Shown: positions 1 to 5,080 of the stretch, one piece after another
Layout of the letters: each line of letters starts with the position of its first letter
Position numbering within the stretch: the first letter of the stretch is position 1
NCBI GenBank assembly: GCA_012719555.1
Contig: JAAYAE010000334.1
Span: 1-5,384 of the forward strand
Origin: Acholeplasmataceae bacterium
Lineage (GTDB): Bacteria; Bacillota; Negativicutes; Acidaminococcales; Acidaminococcaceae
Direction: 5' to 3'
DNA length: 5,384 nt
Made by a program: the position numbers and the translations under genes
Notes under the pieces: generated by a model
Databases searched by the model: none
What the model was told of the DNA's origin: nothing
Seen by the model: the letters and a program-made list of their open reading frames with translations, nothing else

Positions 1-762
1 AATGGTGGAGTTAGTTCGGCAAGAAACTTGGTCTTAGAGAAAGCTCAAGGTGAGCTTATTTATTTTTTTGATTGCGATGATATTCTTGCTTCTGATGCCT
101 TGGAATTCCTCGTTAATTTACACAAAGACACAGGAGCGGATATTGTTTCCTGCGCATGTATGAATGTATATAAACAAGCCATTCCTACTAATCTTAAAGC
201 AAATGAAAATACAAAGAGGATAACTGCGACAACGGACAAATGGAACTATAGGGGAATATTTACAGGCGCTATTATATGTCATCTGTTTTCTAGAGATATT
301 ATAGTGGATATGCGTTTTCAAAATAAGATTTGTTACGCGGAAGACGATATATTTTTTATGGAAGTATTTATTAAAGCAAGTAAAATAGCTTACTGCCCGA
401 TAATAAAAACTTTCTACTATATACACAGTAATAGTTCTACTCATAGATCACAGCCTTATAGTTTTTTTCAAAGCTTTGTTTTAGCAAAGTATCTCATTAA
501 AGAAAAAGTATACACAGCGACAACTGACACAAATGCACGTGCTATGGTTTATTGTGATTATTGTACCAGCATATTTTCTTTATTTCGTTATGTAGTAAGA
601 GCTGGTGACAAAAGCGAGTACGAGCGCTTACGTAATAAATATTCTGACTTGCTGGAAGCTTTCTTGCATAAAGAAAAAATGGCAATGTTAAAAAAAACAG
701 AATACAGAACTTATATTAAATCCTATGAGCTAGCAAGACTAATACATGTTAGAAAAATTTAG
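1..762 (+). CDS. Family 2 (GT-A) glycosyltransferase, 5' end outside window
   Basis: The frame is open from base 1 to the TAG at 760-762, so the gene starts upstream and about 253 C-terminal residues are visible. The first visible residues (NGGVSSARN, then FFDCDD at about residues 22-27) are the classic GT2 signature: the NGG-S-AR-N stretch followed by the DXD metal/nucleotide-sugar site (D24, D26, D27). A second acidic motif, AEDD at about 113-116, fits the catalytic-base ED motif of inverting GT2 enzymes. No membrane segment is evident, so it is probably a cytoplasmic or membrane-associated enzyme. It would transfer a sugar from a nucleotide donor to a lipid-linked glycan; donor and acceptor cannot be read from the sequence. 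The TTG at 28 is an internal Leu codon, not a start, because the conserved motif continues upstream of it. It ends 21 bases before the Wzy/WaaL gene, consistent with one operon. The gene looks AT-richer than the rml genes, as is common for exchangeable glycosyltransferases in such loci. Confidence 0.9.
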   Translation, partial: NGGVSSARNLVLEKAQGELIYFFDCDDILASDALEFLVNLHKDTGADIVSCACMNVYKQAIPTNLKANENTKRITATTDKWNYRGIFTGAIICHLFSRDIIVDMRFQNKICYAEDDIFFMEVFIKASKIAYCPIIKTFYYIHSNSSTHRSQPYSFFQSFVLAKYLIKEKVYTATTDTNARAMVYCDYCTSIFSLFRYVVRAGDKSEYERLRNKYSDLLEAFLHKEKMAMLKKTEYRTYIKSYELARLIHVRKI

Positions 763-783
763 AACCATGGGGCGTGCTATAAG

Positions 784-1992
784 GTGTACATAACAGAAAC
801 GGAATCAATGTTAACAGGAAAGTTGAAAACCTTGTTATTGCTGCCTGTTTTTGTCTTAATACTTGCCTGTACATTGAGCATTGGCAAATTACTGGTAATT
901 GCAGTGGCAATGCGTATTTTTCTGTGTTGGAGCTACAAGAGAAGTTATGGCAAAAAAAAATTTAGCAGCAGCTTATTTAAACAGTCAGTATTTTTTATGG
1001 CAATGTACCTATTGCTTTTACTAGTCCCGACAATTATTATGCACGGGGACGTGGAGGAAATAGGACACTATGCTGAACGCATGCTGCCTTTTTTCTTGTT
1101 GCTTTTTGTGGCAGATGAAGAAGTTAATATATGGAACACGGTTTGGGCAGGCATAGCGTTTTCTTTGTTAATCATCTGTGTTGATACAGTGCCATATGCC
1201 ATAGCAGGGCAGGTGCCTCTGCGGGGAAATTTCGGTTGGCATAACACTCTTGGGGGCACATTGGCTTTACTTTTACCAATATTTTATTTTGGCATGTACA
1301 AAGGTATGTTGAAGCATAAATTTGTGGTTTTGGGGCTAATATTGGTGACTACAGCATTTCTACTTATGGGTTTAACTCAGTCACGTGGGGCATTATTGGC
1401 TTGTTTTGCTTCTGTGATTGTGTTTATAGTGGGAATTGCGCTAAAAGATAAATGGACACTTAAAAAAATAAACAGCTACATAATCGTTGCAGTTATACTA
1501 GCAGGATCATTTGTTTCTGTAAGCACATTTTTGGGCCTGAATTTAAATAGAAATATTGCCAAAGATGGTAGGGTTGTATTGTTAAAATCTAGCTGGCAGA
1601 TGTTCTTGGGGCATCCTTTATTAGGGGTTGGTCTCGGCAACTGGCGAGAACAATATGATAATGTCTATGGTGTAAATAATATCGAAAAGCATATAGACTC
1701 TCCCCATAATATTTTTTTACAAGAACTTAATGAGGCAGGAATTATCGGCCTAAGTGGATTCTTGGGTTTGCTAGGGTTTCAGTACTATCATTTGCTCAAA
1801 TCAGCACGGGCAAACATAAGTTCAAATATGACTAAATTGCAATGGCCCTTTGCTATATTATTAACTTACATTGTTACGTTAGTTCATGGGCAGGTAGATT
1901 ATATATTTTTTCAAAGAAGTTATCAGATGCTCTATTGGCTCTTATGGGGTGTGTACTGCTGGAGCTTGACCTATGAAAAAAGACTTCGGTAA
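784..1992 (+). CDS. O-antigen ligase / polymerase family membrane protein (Wzy_C, WaaL-like)
   Basis: This 402-residue protein is very hydrophobic, with roughly 10-12 membrane segments (for example near residues 14-30, 33-50, 66-86, 117-140, 155-172, 179-197, 203-220, 231-251, 315-337, 354-370 and 380-396). The Wzy_C (O-antigen ligase) signature is visible: TQSRGALLA at 198-206 with the conserved Arg, GRVVLLKSSW...HPLLGVGLGNW at 262-287, and DSPHNIFLQELNEAGIIG at 305-322. His308 lies in the large extracytoplasmic loop, where the family has its functional His. Family members either polymerise lipid-linked repeat units (Wzy) or ligate glycan to lipid A-core or protein (WaaL/PglL-like); sequence alone does not separate these here. 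The GTG start at 784 has only a weak upstream G-rich stretch (GGGG at 769-772). An ATG at 808 (residue 9) with a nearby GGA is a credible alternative start. Its place between a glycosyltransferase and rmlA supports a role in rhamnose-containing surface glycan assembly. Confidence 0.88.
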   Translation: MYITETESMLTGKLKTLLLLPVFVLILACTLSIGKLLVIAVAMRIFLCWSYKRSYGKKKFSSSLFKQSVFFMAMYLLLLLVPTIIMHGDVEEIGHYAERMLPFFLLLFVADEEVNIWNTVWAGIAFSLLIICVDTVPYAIAGQVPLRGNFGWHNTLGGTLALLLPIFYFGMYKGMLKHKFVVLGLILVTTAFLLMGLTQSRGALLACFASVIVFIVGIALKDKWTLKKINSYIIVAVILAGSFVSVSTFLGLNLNRNIAKDGRVVLLKSSWQMFLGHPLLGVGLGNWREQYDNVYGVNNIEKHIDSPHNIFLQELNEAGIIGLSGFLGLLGFQYYHLLKSARANISSNMTKLQWPFAILLTYIVTLVHGQVDYIFFQRSYQMLYWLLWGVYCWSLTYEKRLR

Positions 1993-2003
1993 TGAAGTTT
2001 TTT
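1978..2003 (+). terminator. Weak AT-rich hairpin over the end of the Wzy/WaaL gene
   Basis: AAAAGACTTC (1978-1987) can pair with GAAGTTTTTT (1994-2003) across a six-base loop, giving 10 pairs including one G-U. It spans the TAA stop at 1990-1992. The stem is poor in GC and its T-run lies inside the stem rather than after it, so at best it is a leaky attenuator before rmlA. It may have no role. Confidence 0.25.
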
Positions 2004-2019
2004 AGATAAAATACAATAC

Positions 2020-2025
2020 AAGGAG
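2020..2025 (+). promoter_or_regulatory. Ribosome binding site that fixes the GTG start of rmlA
   Basis: AAGGAG sits nine bases upstream of the GTG at 2035. The reading frame begins MKGIILAGG from this GTG, exactly as RmlA proteins do, so the non-ATG start is well supported. Confidence 0.85.
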
Positions 2026-2034
2026 CGTGGCATT

Positions 2035-2913
2035 GTGAAAGGGATTATTTTGGCAGGTGGTTCAGGGACGCGGTTGTATCCTTTGACTATGGTAACTTCC
2101 AAACAGTTGTTGCCTATTTATGATAAACCCATGATTTATTATCCTTTATCTACGCTCATGTTAGCAGGAATTGTAGATATTCTTATTATATCTACGCCGC
2201 AAGATTTACCTAATTTTGCAAAACTATTAGGGGACGGTTCTCATTATGGACTGCATTTAAGCTATAAAGTGCAGCCTTCACCTGACGGATTAGCCCAGGC
2301 GTTTCTTTTAGGCGAAGAATTTGTTGCCGGGGACAGCTGTGCTATGATTTTGGGAGATAATATTTTCTATGGGGCAGGACTGACAGAGCATCTAAAAGCA
2401 GCAGCCTCTAATACTAATGGTGCCACAATTTTTGGCTATTACGTAGAAGACCCTGAGCGGTTTGGCGTAGTTGAGTTTAATGAGAAAGGCAAGGCTGTCT
2501 CACTAGAAGAAAAACCAGCACAACCCAAAAGCAACTATGCTGTAACAGGATTGTACTTTTATGATAATAAAGTCTGTGAATATGCAAAAGCACTTAAACC
2601 CTCAGCAAGGGGAGAACTAGAAATAACTGATTTAAACAAAATATACTTGGACAAAGGAAATTTAGAAGTAGTTACCCTAGGCCGGGGTTATGCTTGGCTG
2701 GATACAGGCACTATTGCCTCCTTAAATGAAGCCTCAGAATTCGTGCGCGTCGTGCAAGAAAGAGCAGGAATCGAAGTAGCGGCTTTAGAAGAAATATCCT
2801 ATTTAAACGGCTGTATTACCAAAGAACAACTTATCGAAAGTGCAAATTTCTATGGTAAATCACCCTATGGACTGCATCTAAAAAAGGTAGCGGCAGGGAA
2901 GTACAAATATTAA
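2035..2913 (+). CDS. rmlA: Glucose-1-phosphate thymidylyltransferase (RmlA)
   Basis: This enzyme makes dTDP-glucose and pyrophosphate from dTTP and glucose-1-phosphate, the first step of dTDP-L-rhamnose synthesis in the cytoplasm. Visible motifs are the N-terminal nucleotide-binding loop LAGGSGTRLYP (residues 6-16), SKQLLPIYDKPMIYYPL (22-38), QPSPDGLAQAF (80-90), LGDNIFYG (106-113) with metal-binding Asp108, the EEKP motif (158-161), TGLYFYD (171-177), GELEITDLN (193-201) and the C-terminal WLDTGT (221-226) with the second metal ligand Asp223. At 292 residues it is full length for the family. It starts at a GTG with a good AAGGAG site and lies 42 bases after the Wzy/WaaL gene. RmlA is usually feedback-inhibited by dTDP-L-rhamnose; that is family knowledge, not read here. 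Its final codons and TAA stop form one arm of a long inverted repeat (2900-2944) that opens the unusual non-coding region before rmlC. Confidence 0.97.
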   Translation: MKGIILAGGSGTRLYPLTMVTSKQLLPIYDKPMIYYPLSTLMLAGIVDILIISTPQDLPNFAKLLGDGSHYGLHLSYKVQPSPDGLAQAFLLGEEFVAGDSCAMILGDNIFYGAGLTEHLKAAASNTNGATIFGYYVEDPERFGVVEFNEKGKAVSLEEKPAQPKSNYAVTGLYFYDNKVCEYAKALKPSARGELEITDLNKIYLDKGNLEVVTLGRGYAWLDTGTIASLNEASEFVRVVQERAGIEVAALEEISYLNGCITKEQLIESANFYGKSPYGLHLKKVAAGKYKY

Positions 2914-2944
2914 CTTGCATTACATGCAAATTAATATTTGTACT
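2900..2944. repeat. Long inverted repeat spanning the rmlA stop codon
   Basis: A 14-base arm (2900-2913, reading AGTACAAATATTAA) is perfectly matched by its reverse complement at 2931-2944. Inside, after one C-A mismatch, TTGCAT (2915-2920) pairs with ATGCAA (2924-2929) around a three-base loop. The result is a stem of about 20 pairs whose 5' arm contains the last codons and TAA of rmlA. The stem is AT-rich and no T-run follows, so it is not a textbook terminator. It could serve as an mRNA 3'-end stabiliser, an attenuator, or the boundary of the hairpin region downstream. Part of it (CTTGCATTA, 2914-2922) can instead pair with TAATGCAAG at 3020-3028. Confidence 0.8.
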
Positions 2945-2954
2945 CAAGTTGAAT

Positions 2955-3014
2955 CCTCTTAGTCTCTCCTAGTAGGAGAGGTGGCAACGATATAAAATAT
3001 CGTTGACGGAGAGG
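2955..3014. repeat. Three-way-junction-like palindromic element (CTCTCC / GGAGAGG type)
   Basis: Two adjacent perfect hairpins are enclosed by a short outer stem. The outer stem is CCTCT (2955-2959) with AGAGG (3010-3014). Hairpin one is CTCTCCT (2964-2970) with AGGAGAG (2974-2980), loop AGT. Hairpin two is CAACGATAT (2985-2993) with ATATCGTTG (2997-3005), loop AAA. The octamer GGAGAGGT occurs twice (2975-2982 and 3008-3015), so CTCTCC can pair with either copy and alternative folds are possible. From memory, similar GGAGAGGTG...GACGGAGAGG segments with a changing central hairpin occur scattered between genes in anaerobic Firmicutes, but I cannot confirm this here. It carries no coding frame and may be a dispersed repeat or a small structured RNA. 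Confidence 0.7.
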
Positions 3015-3028
3015 TTTGTTAATGCAAG

Positions 3029-3136
3029 TGAAGTGAAACTTCATGTGCAGTATCCGCTAACGCGGAAGTGCAGCTTTTGCTTCGCAAAGTGCAGCTGTTC
3101 CTGCGGAACGTGCAGTATTGAAAGCTATGCTTTCAA
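3029..3136 (+). repeat. Left half-array: GTGCAG-spaced hairpins
   Basis: Hairpins in order, arm/loop/arm: TGAAGT-GAA-ACTTCA (3029-3043); TCCGC-TAAC-GCGGA (3053-3066); TTTGC-TTC-GCAAA (3076-3088); GTTCC-TGC-GGAAC (3097-3109); and TTGAAAGC, loop TAT, GCTTTCAA (3118-3136). GTGCAG separates them at 3045-3050, 3068-3073, 3089-3094 and 3110-3115. The unit reads GTGCAG, then two bases (CT or TA), the stem-loop, and at most one extra base before the next GTGCAG. All stems shown are perfectly paired although the bases differ from unit to unit. Confidence 0.85.
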
Positions 3137-3247
3137 AGTTAAGGAAAGTTTTTATTCTAAAAACTTGAACTTATAAAGAAACGAAATCTTTCTTGTTCTA
3201 TTTGGTTTTATATTTTCTTAGTTTTCGTTTACGAAAACATCCACAAC
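3137..3247. repeat. AT-rich centre of the hairpin array
   Basis: This segment lacks the hexamer but still folds: AAGTTTTTA (3146-3154) with TAAAAACTT (3158-3166), loop TTC; AAGAAA (3176-3181) with TTTCTT (3189-3194); and GTTTTCG (3221-3227) with CGAAAAC (3232-3238). AAACGAAA (3179-3186) is also complementary to TTTCGTTT (3223-3230), so the middle has competing folds. The midpoint of the hexamer array falls at about 3194, inside this segment. No gene or convincing promoter was recognised. Confidence 0.6.
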
Positions 3248-3344
3248 TTTCGAGCTAGCTCGAAAAGCTGCACTCCACGCAGTGGAAGCTGCATTACGGC
3301 TTTGCCGTAACTGCACTTTGCGACTAAAGTCGCAAAAGCTGCAC
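3248..3344 (-). repeat. Right half-array: CTGCAC-spaced hairpins
   Basis: This is the inverted counterpart of the left half. Hairpins, arm/loop/arm: TTTCGAGC, loop TA, GCTCGAAA (3248-3265); TCCAC-GCA-GTGGA (3274-3286); TTACGGC-TTT-GCCGTAA (3294-3310); and TTTGCGAC, loop TAAA, GTCGCAAA (3317-3336). Separators are CTGCAC at 3268-3273, 3311-3316 and 3339-3344, with CTGCAT at 3289-3294. Read on the minus strand, units begin GTGCAG followed by CT or TT, matching the left half. Confidence 0.85.
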
Positions 3345-3356
3345 ATATTCATTAAC

Positions 3357-3371
3357 TTAGCCATAGGCTAA
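3357..3371 (+). repeat. Small hairpin in the rmlC leader
   Basis: TTAGCC (3357-3362) pairs with GGCTAA (3366-3371) around loop ATA. It is followed by a moderately T-rich stretch and lies 18 bases before the rmlC ribosome site. It could be a last member of the hairpin region or a weak attenuator; the sequence does not decide. Confidence 0.5.
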
Positions 3372-3401
3372 CCTCATTTTATTTACCTTGGAGGTACGAT
3401 C

Positions 3402-3953
3402 ATGAAACTAACAACAACAGCAATTCCCGGTGTCGTTATCCTAGAACCTGATGTCTTCGGAGACAACAGGGGATTTTTTATGGAGAGCTGGAGCAAGCAA
3501 AAAATGGAAGAAGCAGGCCTGTTTTATGATTTCGTTCAGGATAATCATTCTTCTTCAACCGTTAAGGGTACTTTGCGTGGCATTCATTTCCAAAAAGGAA
3601 ATATGTGCCAGGCAAAACTAGTCCGCTGTACCAACGGCGCCGTGCTAGACGTAGCCGTAGATTTACGCAAAACCAGTCCTACCTACAAAAAATGGGTAGC
3701 GGTAGAACTATCTGCAGAAAACAAAAAACAGCTAATGATTCCACGAGGTTTTGGTCATGGCTTTGTTACTTTAACGGATCAAGTGGAATTTATGTATAAA
3801 GCCGATAATTATTATGCACAGCAAGCTGACGGGGGCATCCGCTGGAATGATCCGGTATTGAATATAGCTTGGGGCATTGACGCACCAATCTTGTCAGCAA
3901 AAGACAGTAGCAATCCTTTTTTACAAGATATTGAGGCACAACTTGATTTTTAG
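3402..3953 (+). CDS. rmlC: dTDP-4-dehydrorhamnose 3,5-epimerase (RmlC)
   Basis: This enzyme epimerises dTDP-4-keto-6-deoxy-glucose at C3 and C5 to the L-rhamnose-configured keto sugar. It is a single cupin domain and in the family acts as a dimer. Visible signatures are GDNRGFFMESW (residues 20-30), VQDNHSSS (45-52), TLRGIHFQ (57-64) with catalytic-base His62, VLDVAVDLRKTSPTY (81-95), MIPRGFGHGFVTL (112-124), VEFMYKADNYY (128-138) with Tyr132 in the position of the catalytic Tyr, GGIRWNDP (144-151) and LSAKD (164-168), whose Asp168 matches the Asp that pairs with the catalytic His. At 183 residues it is full length with no visible damage. The ATG is fixed by GGAGG at 3390-3394, seven bases upstream. 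It lies 24 bases before rmlB, so the two are surely co-transcribed. Whether transcription arrives from rmlA through the hairpin region is open. Confidence 0.97.
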   Translation: MKLTTTAIPGVVILEPDVFGDNRGFFMESWSKQKMEEAGLFYDFVQDNHSSSTVKGTLRGIHFQKGNMCQAKLVRCTNGAVLDVAVDLRKTSPTYKKWVAVELSAENKKQLMIPRGFGHGFVTLTDQVEFMYKADNYYAQQADGGIRWNDPVLNIAWGIDAPILSAKDSSNPFLQDIEAQLDF

Positions 3954-3977
3954 AAATTTACAGGAGGATATTCTGCA

Positions 3978-4997
3978 ATGAAAATTATAGTAACCGGTGG
4001 TGCAGGATTTATTGGTGGCAATTATATCCACATTATGCAAAAAAAACATCCTGAGGACGAAATAATCTGCCTTGACGCTTTGACCTATGCGGGGAACATA
4101 GAAACCTTGGCGCAGGTAATGCAAAAACCAAATTTTAAATTTGTAAAAGGAGATATAGCTGATCGTGCCGCTGTATTTAAGCTTTTTGCCAAGGAAAAAC
4201 CAGACATAGTGATTAACTTTGCCGCTGAGAGCCATGTTGACCGCTCACTTTTAAATCCGGAACTTTTTTTACAAACCAATATTATAGGTACCAGTGTTTT
4301 ATTGGATGCCTGTCGTGAATATGGTATTAAACGTTATCACCAAGTTTCAACAGATGAGGTTTATGGCGATCTGCCCTTAGATAGGCCTGATTTATTTTTC
4401 ACCGAGGAAACGCCATTACATACTTCCAGCCCTTATTCCGCTTCTAAGGCCTCAGCTGATTTGCTGGTATTAGCCTATTACAGGACTTTCGGCGTTCCGG
4501 TGACTATTTCTCGCTGTTCCAATAACTACGGGCCTTATCATTTTCCGGAAAAGCTCATACCTCTCATGATTGTCAATGCCTTAAAAAACAAACCCTTGCC
4601 CATATACGGCAAAGGAGAGAACATACGTGACTGGCTATATGTAGAAGATCATTGTACGGCCATCGACCTTATCGTGCGTAGTGGCAAAGTTGGCGAAGTC
4701 TATAATATTGGTGGTCATAATGAAAAGACTAACCTTCAGGTTGTACAAGCTATACTTAAAGAATTAGGCAAAGGTGAGGAATCTATTTGCTATGTTGCAG
4801 ATAGGCTTGGCCATGATAGGCGCTATGCTATTGACCCAACAAAAATCAAACATGAACTTGGCTGGGAACCAATAACAGGGTTTGACGAAGGAATCAAGAA
4901 AACAATTATTTGGTATATTACCCATAAACTCTGGTGGCAGCGCATAGTAAACGGAGAATATCAAACCTACTATAAAAATATGTATTATGGTAGGTGA
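3978..4997 (+). CDS. rmlB: dTDP-glucose 4,6-dehydratase (RmlB)
   Basis: This NAD-dependent short-chain dehydrogenase/reductase (extended SDR) converts dTDP-glucose to dTDP-4-keto-6-deoxy-glucose, the substrate of RmlC. Visible motifs are the Rossmann loop TGGAGFIGG (residues 6-14) with Gly7, Gly10 and Gly13, LDALTYAGN (32-40), GDI (58-60), NFAAESHVDRS (80-90), STDEVYGD (124-131) with the Thr-Asp-Glu catalytic set at 125-127, YSASK (153-157) with the Tyr and Lys of the SDR triad, SRCSNNYGPYHFPEKLIP (178-195) and IRDWLYVEDH about 50 residues later. At 339 residues it has the usual length. Most RmlB proteins have Ser where Gly14 stands, a minor change. The start is supported by AGGAGG at 3962-3967, ten bases upstream. 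It is the last gene of the run and is followed by a strong hairpin at 5051-5080. Confidence 0.97.
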   Translation: MKIIVTGGAGFIGGNYIHIMQKKHPEDEIICLDALTYAGNIETLAQVMQKPNFKFVKGDIADRAAVFKLFAKEKPDIVINFAAESHVDRSLLNPELFLQTNIIGTSVLLDACREYGIKRYHQVSTDEVYGDLPLDRPDLFFTEETPLHTSSPYSASKASADLLVLAYYRTFGVPVTISRCSNNYGPYHFPEKLIPLMIVNALKNKPLPIYGKGENIRDWLYVEDHCTAIDLIVRSGKVGEVYNIGGHNEKTNLQVVQAILKELGKGEESICYVADRLGHDRRYAIDPTKIKHELGWEPITGFDEGIKKTIIWYITHKLWWQRIVNGEYQTYYKNMYYGR

Positions 4998-5020
4998 TGG
5001 TGTCTTTCTAAAAATAGTCT

Positions 5021-5049
5021 AAGTTTAAAAGTGTGATTAAAAGTTTAAA
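5021..5049. repeat. Short direct repeat AAGTTTAAA before the terminator
   Basis: AAGTTTAAA occurs at 5021-5029 and again at 5041-5049, exactly 20 bases apart and directly before the terminator stem. In such AT-rich sequence this may be chance; the second copy provides an A-rich foot to the hairpin. Confidence 0.35.
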
Positions 5050-5050
5050 G

Positions 5051-5080
5051 ATGGCTCTGTCCAAATTTGGACAGAGCCAT
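5051..5080 (+). terminator. Strong palindromic hairpin, likely terminator of the rml operon
   Basis: The 30 bases form a perfect palindrome: ATGGCTCTGTCCAAA (5051-5065) followed directly by its reverse complement (5066-5080). As a hairpin it gives at least 12 pairs with a GC-rich core (GGCTCTGTCC) around an AAATTT loop, extendable by a G-U and an A-T pair. The tract after it (TTGTGTCTGT) is T-rich but interrupted, so intrinsic termination is likely rather than certain. It lies 53 bases after the rmlB stop. With no gene recognised downstream, it probably ends the operon and could act in both directions. Confidence 0.7.

Larger units (their letters stand above)
3018..3356. repeat. Mirror-symmetric hairpin array punctuated by GTGCAG / CTGCAC
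   Basis: The element is bounded by GTTAATG (3018-3024) and its reverse complement CATTAAC (3350-3356). Inside are about a dozen short perfect stem-loops. The left half has GTGCAG at 3045, 3068, 3089 and 3110. The right half has CTGCAC at 3268, 3311 and 3339, plus a CTGCAT variant at 3289. Starts are spaced 21-28 bases, leaving room for one hairpin each. The outermost hexamers extend to ATGTGCAG (3043-3050) and CTGCACAT (3339-3346). Hexamers can pair across the element as four rungs, with one hairpin emerging on each side between rungs. Stem sequences differ between units while pairing is kept, which points to a conserved shape or a palindrome-making process rather than simple duplication. No open frame or convincing promoter was seen. 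It lies between rmlA and rmlC, whose operon neighbours are otherwise only 21-42 bases apart, so it looks like an insertion into the operon. Confidence 0.85.

Noticed and set aside
118..444. Antisense open frame inside the glycosyltransferase
   Set aside because: It lies opposite conserved GT2 sequence, and AT-rich coding DNA often leaves such antisense frames open.
2269..2274. GTGCAG inside rmlA, and another at 5322-5327
   Set aside because: Neither is next to a hairpin or another hexamer copy, so they are chance occurrences rather than array members.
3209..3214. TATATT as a -10 box for rmlC within the hairpin region
   Set aside because: No -35-like sequence lies 16-18 bases upstream, and the segment is AT-rich enough to give this match by chance.
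3045..3344. CRISPR array, because a short repeat recurs at 21-28 base spacing
   Set aside because: The repeated unit is only six bases, it inverts halfway, and the spacers are themselves palindromes. CRISPR repeats are longer, keep one orientation and have non-palindromic spacers.
3605..3799. Open frame on the + strand inside rmlC
   Set aside because: It is out of frame with a clearly conserved RmlC and has no recognisable domain, so it is a shadow frame.
3921..4235. Antisense open frame across the rmlC-rmlB junction
   Set aside because: It overlaps two well-supported genes on the opposite strand and its translation shows no family features.
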